A stretch of 5,122 bases of DNA from Myxococcales bacterium (GCA_020430675.1 JAGQJJ010000359.1:1-5122), one strand, 5' to 3'; shown: positions 1 through 5,122, counted from the stretch's first letter. Notes: generated from the letters alone by a model not told the origin. A program made the numbers and translations.

Positions 1-468
1 GTCCTCTGACCAGTGGCCGTTCTGGTCGCAGCGCAGCACGCCCGACTCGCAGGCGCCGACGTCGGTGCCGCAGGCGATGGTGTCGCCGGGTTGGCACTCG
101 CCTTGCGCCATGTCGGGCGGGCCGTCGACCCAACCATCGGTCGGTGCGGCGTCGATCGCCGCATCGTCGGGTGTCGCATCGTCGGGGAGCGGGCCATCGA
201 TCGGCCCGCCATCGGCCGGCCAGGCGGCGTCGGGTCGAGCATCGGCGGGCTGGCCCTCATCGACCGCCGCGTCGTCGGGCCGACCCGTGTCGGGGCCAAC
301 ATCCGCCGGCCCCGCCTCGGCCCCTTCGTCGGCGCGATTGGCCCAGTACTCCGCGCATTCGGGCGTATCGCGCGGATACTCGGCGCAGCCCTTCAACTCG
401 GGGGTGCTCAGACAACCGGTGGCGAGCGTGGCGGCGAGCCCACCGATCAACAAAGGCAGACGACGCAT
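1..468 (-). CDS. MopE-like repeat lipoprotein, N-terminal part (gene runs off left edge)
   Basis: This reading frame starts at ATG 468-466 and stays open for 156 codons to the window edge, so the C-terminus is missing. GGAGG lies 4 nt before the ATG. Residues 1-18 form a lipoprotein signal peptide (MRRLP, hydrophobic stretch, LATG) with Cys19 as the predicted lipidated residue. Leu at +2 is not an inner-membrane retention signal, so outer-membrane or surface location is inferred. Residues 19-42 carry CLSTPEL, a second Cys and PRDTPECAEYW, nearly identical to the downstream-numbered paralogue at 527-2818. Residues 43-122 are a low-complexity Asp/Ala/Pro/Gly linker with PDDA-type units, longer than in the paralogue. 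From Cys125 a Cys-rich region begins (Cys125, 133, 140, 147) whose spacings of 8, 7 and 7 match the first MopE-like repeat of the paralogue. Function is unknown; a metal-binding, surface-exposed role is inferred from the family. Whether a propeller follows cannot be seen. Confidence 0.9.
   Translation of the reverse strand, partial: MRRLPLLIGGLAATLATGCLSTPELKGCAEYPRDTPECAEYWANRADEGAEAGPADVGPDTGRPDDAAVDEGQPADARPDAAWPADGGPIDGPLPDDATPDDAAIDAAPTDGWVDGPPDMAQGECQPGDTIACGTDVGACESGVLRCDQNGHWSED
343..414 (-). repeat. Duplicated post-lipobox segment, copy 1
   Basis: These 72 bases encode residues 19-42 of the partial lipoprotein, from the lipidated Cys to Trp42. They align without gaps to 2702-2773 in the neighbouring lipoprotein gene. 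By hand count 56 of 72 bases and 19 of 24 residues are identical. The segment contains three cysteines (positions 1, 10 and 20 of the segment), and the PRDTPECAEYW block is invariant between the copies. Sequence on either side diverges much more, so this piece is either under selection or was homogenised. Confidence 0.85.
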
Positions 469-472
469 CGGA

Positions 473-477
473 CCTCC
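473..477 (-). promoter_or_regulatory. Ribosome binding site of the partial lipoprotein gene
   Basis: The minus strand reads GGAGG followed by TCCG and ATG. The near-perfect Shine-Dalgarno supports the start at 468 and the lipoprotein signal peptide that follows it. The 58-bp gap from the preceding stop (527-529) shows no clear terminator, so the two lipoprotein genes may share a transcript. Confidence 0.7.
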
Positions 478-526
478 AGCGCGGCGAGCCTGCGCGCCAT
501 CATACGCTGACCGGCGGCGATGCGCG

Positions 527-2818
527 TCATTGCAGGGGGGCGGCGCCTGCGGGGCCGGCGATGCCCAGCCGGTCGGGCGCGGTGGGGCAGCCGAACGGGC
601 CGACGCGCACATAGACCTGCGAGCCGTTGCGGGCGTCGAGCCACACCGCCACGTAGACGTCGCCGTCGGTGGCGACCGCCGCGTCGGTCGAGGGGCCGGC
701 GCGACCGCTCACCGCGATCTCCTGCGCCAGCGTCAGGCGCACCGTCGGGCCATCGACCTCGGCCACCGCGCGCTCGAAGTAGAGCTGCCGGTCGCCATTG
801 CGGGTGTCCTCCCAGGCGACGCCCAGCTCATCGACGCCGCGCGACGTCACCACCGGCGCGTAGGCGTCGGCGCGGCCAGTCGAGAGCGCGAGCGGCGCAT
901 CGAAGGTGCGGTCGCCCTCTTCGCCGAGGTAGTTGAGCATCACGTCGCGCTGGCCGCCGTTCGAGGCGTCGTACACCACCGCGTAGCCGTAGCGCGTCCA
1001 GCGCATCCAGGGGCGCGCGGCGGGGGTGGGGGCCACCTCGACATCGGTGCGCACGGCGGCGTCGACGATGAGCGCATAGCGGACGCTGTTGATGCCCAAC
1101 CGGTTGGCCAGGTTGTAGGCGATGCCGAAGCTGCGGCCGTTATGGCTGACCGACGGGTTGGTCGCCGGCGAGGTCAGATCGCCCGCGACCAGCGTCGTGC
1201 CCTGCGGGCCCGCCACCCAGTCGATCTGCCCGAAGTACACGCTGGTCGCGCGCCCGCTCTGGGCCCACGCCAGGCCGACGCCGGCTTCGGTGGCCACGCC
1301 ATCGAGGCTGAGCGCCGGGCCGGTGTCGAAGACGGTGACCGGCTCGTTGACCGCCCCCGCGAGCGAGATATAGGACGCCCGAATCGCCGGGATCTCCGGC
1401 GCGCCGCGCGCCGCCGCGCGGGTCTCGCTCCAGATCACCACAAAGCCGGTCAGCGCCCGCGTATTGGCGGGCAGCACCGTGATCGCGCTGATCGAGCTGG
1501 CCCCGCCCGCGAGCAGGATGGGCTCGTTGTTGAAGCGCGCGGTGCGGTCGAAGCGCTGCACGGCCACGTTGTAGAAGTCGCCATCGGCGCGCCGCTGAAT
1601 CTGCACCCAGCCGACGGCGAACTGGCCCTGGTGCGCGGCGATGGCGGGCCTCACGCCGCTCCACGCGTCGCCCAGGATCAGCTCGCCGGTGCTATAGGGC
1701 GAGATGTCTTCGTCGGTGGTGCGATCGCAGTCATCGTCGATGTTGTTGCACGTCTCGGGCGACGGCTCGCCCGGCTGGGCGTCGCAGACCAGCGCGCCGC
1801 CGACCGCGGCGCAGATGCGATGACCCATGGACTGGCAGGCGCCCGTGCCCGCGGTACACTCCGCGCCCAGACCGTCCACGTCGTCAGCCGTGCCGTTGCA
1901 GTCATCGTCGGCGCCGTTGCAGATCTCGGGCACCGGTCCGACCGCGCCCTCGCAAGCGCCCCACTCGTTGCCGTTGCACGTCTGGGTGCCCTGCCGGCAC
2001 GCGCCCACCGAGTGATCGCCGCAATCTCGCCGGGCGCCCTCGGCGCAGACGCAGCCCTCGTCGACCGTGCCGTCGCAGTCGTCATCCCAACCGCCGGCGC
2101 AGTCCTCTTCCTGCGCGCCGGGCAGCAGCTCGGCGTCGCACAGGTTCCACTCGCCCGCAAAGCAGCGCTCGACGCCCGCGGTGCAGAGGCCGAGGTCGCT
2201 GCCGCACGGGCGCGTCACGTCCTCGTCGATTTCGCCGTCGCAGTCGTTGTCTTCGCCGTCGCAGATCTCGTCTTCGATGAGCACCACGTCGGCGCAGCCC
2301 GTCCACACGCCGGCGATGCACGACTCGCTTACCGGCCCACAAGCCGACTCGACGCCCGGGCACTCGCGGGTGAGCGCCTCGTCGGCCATGCCGTCGCAGT
2401 CGTCGTCCTCGCCGTTGCAGCGCTCGGCCTCGGGGCCGATGGCGCCCTCGCACTCGCCCCAGCGGCCGTCGGGCCCGCAGACGCTGGTGCCGGCGATGCA
2501 GGCACCCACCGCGTCGCCGCAAGACCTGGTCTCTTCGGGCGTGCAGTCGCCGCCGCCTTCATCGGGCGGGTCGGGCGGCCCGTCGGTCGCCGCGTCGATC
2601 GCGGAATCGGCCGGTGGCCCGTCGAGCAGGCCGCGATCATCGGCGGGGCCCTCATCAGCGGCCCGCGCGTCCATCGGCGTGCCGCCGTCATCATGCGTCC
2701 GCCAGTACTCGGCGCACTCGGGCGTGTCGCGCGGAAACTCAGGGCATTCGGGCAGCTCGGGATCGCTCAGGCAGCCGCCGAGCAACAGCCCCATCAGCAG
2801 AAGACTTCGCGCGCGCAT
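527..2818 (-). CDS. Secreted lipoprotein with five MopE-like Cys/Asp repeats and a C-terminal propeller-like domain
   Basis: This is a complete 763-residue protein. The start is ATG 2818-2816, with GAGGGG 5 nt upstream, and the stop is TGA at 527-529. Residues 1-15 are a lipoprotein signal peptide with lipobox LGGC, making Cys16 the lipid anchor. Residues 16-39 hold the segment shared with the neighbouring paralogue (CLSDPEL, PRDTPECAEYW). Residues 40-91 are an Asp/Pro/Gly-rich linker. Residues 92-370 contain 33 cysteines in five repeats, each ending in a DDDCDGxxDE-like acidic core, which resembles the Pfam 'putative metal-binding motif' of MopE-type proteins. Residues 388-740 hold seven repeats of about 50-59 residues centred on V-A-W/Y strands, suggesting a seven-bladed beta-propeller. 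A late Cys (744) precedes a short Gly/Ala tail. The +2 Leu suggests outer-membrane or surface exposure. Divalent-metal (probably calcium) binding and a surface recognition or structural role are inferences; no enzyme motif is visible. It lies 33 bp after the helicase stop. Confidence 0.93.
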   Translation of the reverse strand: MRARSLLLMGLLLGGCLSDPELPECPEFPRDTPECAEYWRTHDDGGTPMDARAADEGPADDRGLLDGPPADSAIDAATDGPPDPPDEGGGDCTPEETRSCGDAVGACIAGTSVCGPDGRWGECEGAIGPEAERCNGEDDDCDGMADEALTRECPGVESACGPVSESCIAGVWTGCADVVLIEDEICDGEDNDCDGEIDEDVTRPCGSDLGLCTAGVERCFAGEWNLCDAELLPGAQEEDCAGGWDDDCDGTVDEGCVCAEGARRDCGDHSVGACRQGTQTCNGNEWGACEGAVGPVPEICNGADDDCNGTADDVDGLGAECTAGTGACQSMGHRICAAVGGALVCDAQPGEPSPETCNNIDDDCDRTTDEDISPYSTGELILGDAWSGVRPAIAAHQGQFAVGWVQIQRRADGDFYNVAVQRFDRTARFNNEPILLAGGASSISAITVLPANTRALTGFVVIWSETRAAARGAPEIPAIRASYISLAGAVNEPVTVFDTGPALSLDGVATEAGVGLAWAQSGRATSVYFGQIDWVAGPQGTTLVAGDLTSPATNPSVSHNGRSFGIAYNLANRLGINSVRYALIVDAAVRTDVEVAPTPAARPWMRWTRYGYAVVYDASNGGQRDVMLNYLGEEGDRTFDAPLALSTGRADAYAPVVTSRGVDELGVAWEDTRNGDRQLYFERAVAEVDGPTVRLTLAQEIAVSGRAGPSTDAAVATDGDVYVAVWLDARNGSQVYVRVGPFGCPTAPDRLGIAGPAGAAPLQ
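599..1696 (-). repeat. Seven propeller-like repeats in the C-terminal half of the lipoprotein
   Basis: Residues 375-740 contain seven copies of a loose pattern: a small or polar segment, a Gly-containing turn, then a hydrophobic strand ending in W or Y. The strand-ending aromatics are Trp404, Trp463, Trp518, Tyr568, Tyr616, Trp669 and Trp726, spaced 48-59 residues apart. The last two repeats are the clearest, with WEDTRNG and WLDARNG followed by a short strand (QLYFERA, QVYVRV). This pattern is common in secreted beta-propeller proteins of GC-rich delta-type bacteria. Seven copies fit a closed seven-bladed propeller, but this is inferred from sequence rhythm only. No catalytic residues stand out. 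Confidence 0.65.
1709..2521 (-). repeat. Five tandem six-cysteine MopE-like metal-binding repeats (protein level)
   Basis: The repeats run 2521-2378, 2362-2222, 2206-2057, 2023-1880 and 1858-1709 (residues 100-147, 153-199, 205-254, 266-313 and 321-370). Each has six cysteines with steps of 7 or 8, 7 or 8, 8 or 9, 11 to 13, and 7 or 8 residues. Each ends in an acidic core: CNGEDDDCDGMADE, CDGEDNDCDGEIDE, a variant with one inserted residue (DDDCDGTVDE), CNGADDDCNGTADD, and CNNIDDDCDRTTDE. The Asp spacing resembles calcium-binding loops of the D-x-D-x-D-G type. The last two cores lose consensus residues (Asn for Asp, Arg for Gly), so they may bind metal weakly. Three extra cysteines (92, 256, 258) lie outside the repeats. 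Disulfide pairing within repeats is inferred from the even number of cysteines. Confidence 0.88.
2702..2773 (-). repeat. Duplicated post-lipobox segment, copy 2
   Basis: This encodes residues 16-39 of the complete lipoprotein and is the counterpart of 343-414. Five residues differ between the copies (for example Phe for Tyr before PRDTPEC). All three cysteines and the terminal AEYW are conserved. The segment is compact and charged, and it sits between the lipid anchor and the flexible linker. Confidence 0.85.
2771..2818 (-). other. Lipoprotein signal peptide and lipidation site
   Basis: The codons for residues 1-16 give MRARS, a hydrophobic stretch of Leu/Met/Gly, then L-G-G-C. Leu is at -3 and Gly at -1 relative to Cys16, a good match to the signal peptidase II lipobox. 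The next residues, Leu and Ser, contain no Asp at +2, so export to the outer membrane by the Lol system is expected. Confidence 0.88.
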
Positions 2819-2823
2819 GGTGA

Positions 2824-2844
2824 CCCCTCAAAAGTCCTTGAGGG
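2824..2844 (-). promoter_or_regulatory. Hairpin overlapping the Shine-Dalgarno of the lipoprotein gene
   Basis: In the 33-bp gap after the helicase stop the minus strand has CCCTCAA, a 6-nt loop GGACTT, and TTGAGGG (2844-2838 pairing with 2831-2825), a perfect 7-bp stem. The 3' arm contains most of the GAGGGG Shine-Dalgarno (2829-2824), which lies 5 nt before the ATG at 2818. If the hairpin folds in the mRNA it would mask the ribosome binding site, which translation of the upstream helicase could relieve. No T-run follows, so it does not look like an intrinsic terminator. The regulatory role is inferred. Confidence 0.45.
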
Positions 2845-2851
2845 CCTTGTA

Positions 2852-4210
2852 TCACACGGCGCCCGGCCCGATCCGCAACGGCGCGGCGCGCTCGACGAGC
2901 AGGCGTGTGAAGCGGCCCTGGCGCAGCACGGTGGGATCGCCGACGACCACCAGATGCTCGCGGGCCCGCGAGACGGCGACGTTGACCAGGTTGACCCGCG
3001 CGTTGAGGAAGCCGAGCGAGCGCGGGCGGGTGATGACCGTCGAGAAGATCACCACCCGGCGCTCGCCGCCCTGAAAGCGGTGCACCGTGCCCGTGGCCAA
3101 TCCCGCGCCGTCGAACAGATCGAGCGCGTCGGCGGCGCCGGTGGCCTCCAATGGCACTCGTGCCCGCCGCAGCGCCTCGCGCAGCGCATCGAGCTGGCCG
3201 ACATACGGCGTGATCACCGCGATCTGGCCCCACTCGACGCCGCCGCGGATGAGCCCGTCGAGCAGCGCCAGCACCGCCTGCGCCTCGACCGGGTTGTGCC
3301 AGCTGCCGCGCTGGCGGGTCTGCTCGCCGTTGACCGGCACCATCAGCACCGGACCGGGCAGCGGCGACGGCCCGCTCGGCGGCGGCGTGCGCACCCGCAG
3401 CGCATAGCCGCACAGCGCGTCCGACAAGCCGATGATCGGCGCCTGACACCGAAAATGATCGCGCAGCGTGGGCCGCGTGGCCACCGCCTGATCGGCCAGC
3501 GCCTGCGCCGACGACGTGCCGCCTTCGACGACCCGAAACGGGCCGAGCCGCACGTTGCGCACCATGATGCGCGCCGCCCGCCGCAGCCGCGCTTCGTCGT
3601 CGCGGGCCAGGCGAATCACCGGCTCAAGCTGATGCACGTCGCCGATAAGCAGCGCCTGCCGCGCCCGCAGCAGGCCCGAGACGGCATAGGCCGGATGGCA
3701 CTGCCCGGCCTCATCGATGACCAGCCGATCGATGCAGCGCGGCGCCGGCGCCAGCACATTGCCCAGCGAGAGCAGCGTTGAGCCCAGCACCGGGAAGAGC
3801 TGCAACAGCCAGTCGCCCGCGTCGACGTCATCGTCGATCAGCCGCCGCAACCCGCGGCGCTCGGCGAGGCTGTCGAGCGCGCGCGCCAGGGCCGAGCGCA
3901 AGGGCTCGGCGTTCACCACCGCCCACGCCGCGCGCACTCGGCAGGCGGCGAGAAAGACCGCAAAGTGCAGCTCGGCCGCCGCCGGCTCGCCGCTCGCCGT
4001 CTCGCGGGCGCGGGCCACCGCCAGTTCATCTTGCAGACCCGCCAGCTTCGCCGCCCGATCGAGCCGCTCGCGCCGGTCGAGCAGCGCGGTCTTGACCTCG
4101 CGGCAGGTGGCGATGGCGTCGTCGAGCGCCGCTTCCCAATCTTCGAGGTACTGCGCCACATCGCCGCCGGTTGGCGTGGGCGGCGGCAGCCCCAGCTCGG
4201 GAGACGGCAC
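2852..4210 (-). CDS. SF1B (Upf1/DNA2-like) helicase, C-terminal part with motifs II-VI, after an in-frame stop
   Basis: This frame gives 452 residues from GTG 4210-4208, the first usable start after an in-frame TAG at 4247-4249; the stop is TGA at 2852-2854. Residues 18-160 are largely helical and Ala/Arg/Glu-rich, probably coiled coil. Motif II is VIDEAGQ (164-170), motif III is GDVHQLEPV (190-198), and the LRDHFRCQAPII segment (249-260) resembles the LxxHYRCxPxII element of bacterial Upf1-like helicases. Motif V is GTVHRFQGGE (374-383), with a nearby VVIFS strand, and motif VI is VAVSRAREHL (411-420) including the expected arginines. The chain ends about 27 residues after the VVGDP strand, with no C-terminal nuclease or zinc domain. 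It lacks Walker A, which lies in the upstream in-frame part, so alone it should not hydrolyse ATP. All later motifs look intact, which suggests recent interruption, readthrough, or function as half of a split enzyme. Substrate (DNA or RNA) is unknown. Confidence 0.87.
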   Translation of the reverse strand: MPSPELGLPPPTPTGGDVAQYLEDWEAALDDAIATCREVKTALLDRRERLDRAAKLAGLQDELAVARARETASGEPAAAELHFAVFLAACRVRAAWAVVNAEPLRSALARALDSLAERRGLRRLIDDDVDAGDWLLQLFPVLGSTLLSLGNVLAPAPRCIDRLVIDEAGQCHPAYAVSGLLRARQALLIGDVHQLEPVIRLARDDEARLRRAARIMVRNVRLGPFRVVEGGTSSAQALADQAVATRPTLRDHFRCQAPIIGLSDALCGYALRVRTPPPSGPSPLPGPVLMVPVNGEQTRQRGSWHNPVEAQAVLALLDGLIRGGVEWGQIAVITPYVGQLDALREALRRARVPLEATGAADALDLFDGAGLATGTVHRFQGGERRVVIFSTVITRPRSLGFLNARVNLVNVAVSRAREHLVVVGDPTVLRQGRFTRLLVERAAPLRIGPGAV

Positions 4211-4218
4211 CGACAGGG

Positions 4219-4223
4219 CTTCC
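4219..4223 (-). promoter_or_regulatory. Possible internal ribosome binding site before GTG 4210
   Basis: The minus strand reads GGAAG, then 8 nt, then GTG at 4210. This weak Shine-Dalgarno match lies within sequence that would also encode the interrupted coiled coil (LEAL), so it may be chance. If real, ribosomes ending at the TAG 36 bases upstream could restart here and make the second half of the helicase. Confidence 0.25.
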
Positions 4224-4246
4224 AGGGCTTCATCGAGCCGCTTGCC

Positions 4247-4249
4247 CTA
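4247..4249 (-). other. In-frame amber (TAG) codon splitting the helicase frame
   Basis: The minus strand reads AAA CGG TAG GGC AAG CGG CTC GAT GAA GCC CTG. Codons before and after the TAG are in the same frame and encode continuous, charged, helix-forming sequence (RIAKR, stop, GKRLDEALEALS). No frameshift is needed to join the Walker A half to the Walker B half. Single-base precursors include CAG (Gln) and TGG (Trp). The position falls in the region between motif Ia and motif II. A nonsense mutation or sequence error is the simplest reading. Confidence 0.9.
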
Positions 4250-5122
4250 CCGTTTCGCAATGCGCCGCCAGCGATCGAGCACGGTCGCCAGCACCTCGGT
4301 CCGCCGGCCATCGAGCACTCGCTCCAGCGACTCCAGCTTGCCCACCAGCCCGGTCAGCGCCTCGATCGCCTCGGTCAGCAGCGGGCGCAGCGTCGGCGCA
4401 TCGGCCGGCCCATCGGCCAGCGCCGCTTCGTGGGCCGCGACCCGTTCGGCCAGCTCGGCCTGCCGGTCGGCGTCGGCCAGCGCCCGCACCCGCGGCGCGT
4501 CGGCGTCGGTCAGCGCCTCAAACGCCCCGTTGAACGCCGCTTTTTCCGCATCGAGCGCCGCCTCGGCGGTCACGGCATCGGTCGAATGCGCTTCCAGCCA
4601 GTTCAGCGTGCGCCCGATCAGCTCGACGGTCGCGGTCGCGGTCACCTCCAGGTTGCCCACGCGCAACCCCAGCGGCGGCCCCGGCCAATCGCCCGCCGCC
4701 AGCGGTTCGAGCACATTGTCGACCGCGCGGTTATTGGTGCTCGCCACCACCATCGGCCCGCGATCCATGCGCCCGCCGTCGACAAATCCGCGCACGCGCT
4801 CGACCAGCGCCGCCGCCGCCAGATTGCCGATCAGCTCGGTCTTGCCGGTGCCCGGCGGCCCCTGCGCCGCGGTCAGGTTCGAGCCCAGAAACAGCTCGGC
4901 CACCTCGCGCTGGCCCTCGGTCAACGGCCGCGGCGCCCGCAAGCCGCGCATCGGCGCATGCCGCGCCGGCGCCACCTCGCCCGACAGCCACGACCAAAGC
5001 GGCGTGCCCGGTCCAAACGCGCCTTGCCCGATGCGCCGTTCGATCAGCGTCGCCAGCTCGCGCTGCAAATGCCGCGTGGCGAAGATCTGCTCGCCATCGT
5101 GCACCAACCCCACGCCGTACAC
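4247..5122 (-). CDS. SF1B (Upf1/DNA2-like) helicase, N-terminal part with Q motif, Walker A and motif Ia (open at right edge, ends at in-frame TAG)
   Basis: The frame is open from the window edge, so the true start probably lies outside. The GTG formed by the last three bases may be an internal Val (VYGVGLVHDGEQIF). Counting from there it gives 291 residues. PLTEGQREV (66-74, Gln71) matches the Q motif, GPPGTGKT (88-95) is Walker A, and VVASTNNRAVDNVLEPL (125-141) is motif Ia, together diagnostic of Upf1/DNA2/SMUBP2-type helicases. Residues 160-291 are Ala/Glu/Arg/Leu-rich and predicted helical or coiled coil. The frame ends at TAG 4249-4247, before motif II. It continues in the same frame in the next entry, so the two together read as one helicase of more than 750 residues. 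The upstream flank (1-60) contains no recognised domain. On its own this half could bind but probably not productively hydrolyse ATP. Its role in nucleic-acid unwinding or remodelling is inferred from the family. Confidence 0.88.
   Translation of the reverse strand: MYGVGLVHDGEQIFATRHLQRELATLIERRIGQGAFGPGTPLWSWLSGEVAPARHAPMRGLRAPRPLTEGQREVAELFLGSNLTAAQGPPGTGKTELIGNLAAAALVERVRGFVDGGRMDRGPMVVASTNNRAVDNVLEPLAAGDWPGPPLGLRVGNLEVTATATVELIGRTLNWLEAHSTDAVTAEAALDAEKAAFNGAFEALTDADAPRVRALADADRQAELAERVAAHEAALADGPADAPTLRPLLTEAIEALTGLVGKLESLERVLDGRRTEVLATVLDRWRRIAKR

Noticed and set aside
499..504. TATGAT on the minus strand, a -10-like hexamer before the partial lipoprotein
   Set aside because: There is no -35-like element at suitable spacing, and one 5-of-6 match in a short gap is weak evidence. 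Promoters of GC-rich delta-type bacteria are also poorly predicted by this consensus.
1709..2419. Recurring CGTCGCAGTCGTC-like strings as a DNA repeat or CRISPR array
   Set aside because: They are the reverse complement of codons for the DDDCDG protein motif. Spacing varies, and the intervening sequence is in-frame coding.
2819..2851. Intrinsic terminator after the helicase gene
   Set aside because: The stem is only 7 bp and no T-run follows in the transcribed direction. It is better explained as a structure over the ribosome binding site.
65..3781. A 1238-codon open frame on the plus strand
   Set aside because: It lies antisense to three genes with clear domain and signal-peptide evidence. 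Its translation is an Arg/Ala/Gly/His-rich string with no recognisable domain. Long antisense frames are expected where third positions are almost always G or C.
4247..4249. Pyrrolysine insertion at the TAG
   Set aside because: Nothing in the window suggests a pyrrolysine system, and helicases are not known pyrrolysine proteins. Nonsense mutation, sequence error or a split gene are simpler.
4208..5122. Frameshift between the two helicase parts
   Set aside because: Codon phase is identical on both sides of the stop, so no insertion or deletion is needed to join them.
2852..5122. Helicase and lipoproteins as a defence or surface-coupled functional system
   Set aside because: Only proximity and orientation support it. 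There is no nuclease, methylase or other partner domain, and the lipoproteins are exported while the helicase is cytoplasmic.

Overview
The window comes from a very GC-rich bacterial genome (roughly 70% G+C by eye). It is densely coding, with every supported gene on the minus strand. The lipoprotein type seen here (lipobox, Asp/Pro/Ala-rich linker, Cys-rich MopE-like repeats with DDDCDG cores, then propeller-like repeats) is typical of Myxococcota and related former deltaproteobacterial lineages. That is the best guess for the source, but no marker gene in the window proves it.

In the direction of transcription (right to left) the layout is as follows. (1) 5122-2852: a superfamily 1B, Upf1/DNA2-like helicase, open at the right edge. 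A single in-frame TAG (4249-4247) divides its reading frame. The upstream part carries the Q motif, Walker A and motif Ia. The downstream part carries motif II (DEAGQ), motif III, and the IV, V and VI-like motifs. Both parts are in the same frame, and the 12 codons between the stop and the first usable start (GTG at 4210) look like ordinary helicase coiled-coil sequence. The interruption is therefore one point change (or a sequence error), or else a naturally split helicase. (2) 2818-527: a complete 763-residue secreted lipoprotein with five six-cysteine MopE-like metal-binding repeats followed by seven propeller-like repeats. (3) 468-1: the start of a second, paralogous lipoprotein that runs off the left edge. 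It has almost the same 24-residue segment after the lipobox and the same first cysteines.

The gaps are short: 33 bp between helicase and lipoprotein 2, and 58 bp between the two lipoproteins. No convincing terminator lies in either, so co-transcription is possible. The two lipoproteins are a tandem duplication and probably do related jobs at the cell surface. Nothing in the sequence ties the helicase to them functionally; it may only be a neighbour. A small hairpin in the 33-bp gap overlaps the Shine-Dalgarno sequence of lipoprotein 2.

There are no RNA genes, CRISPR arrays, insertion sequences or origins that I can support. No stretch over 300 bases lacks a gene. The two observations most worth following are the amber codon splitting the helicase between its Walker A and Walker B halves, and the strongly conserved segment after the lipid-anchored cysteine shared by the tandem lipoproteins.
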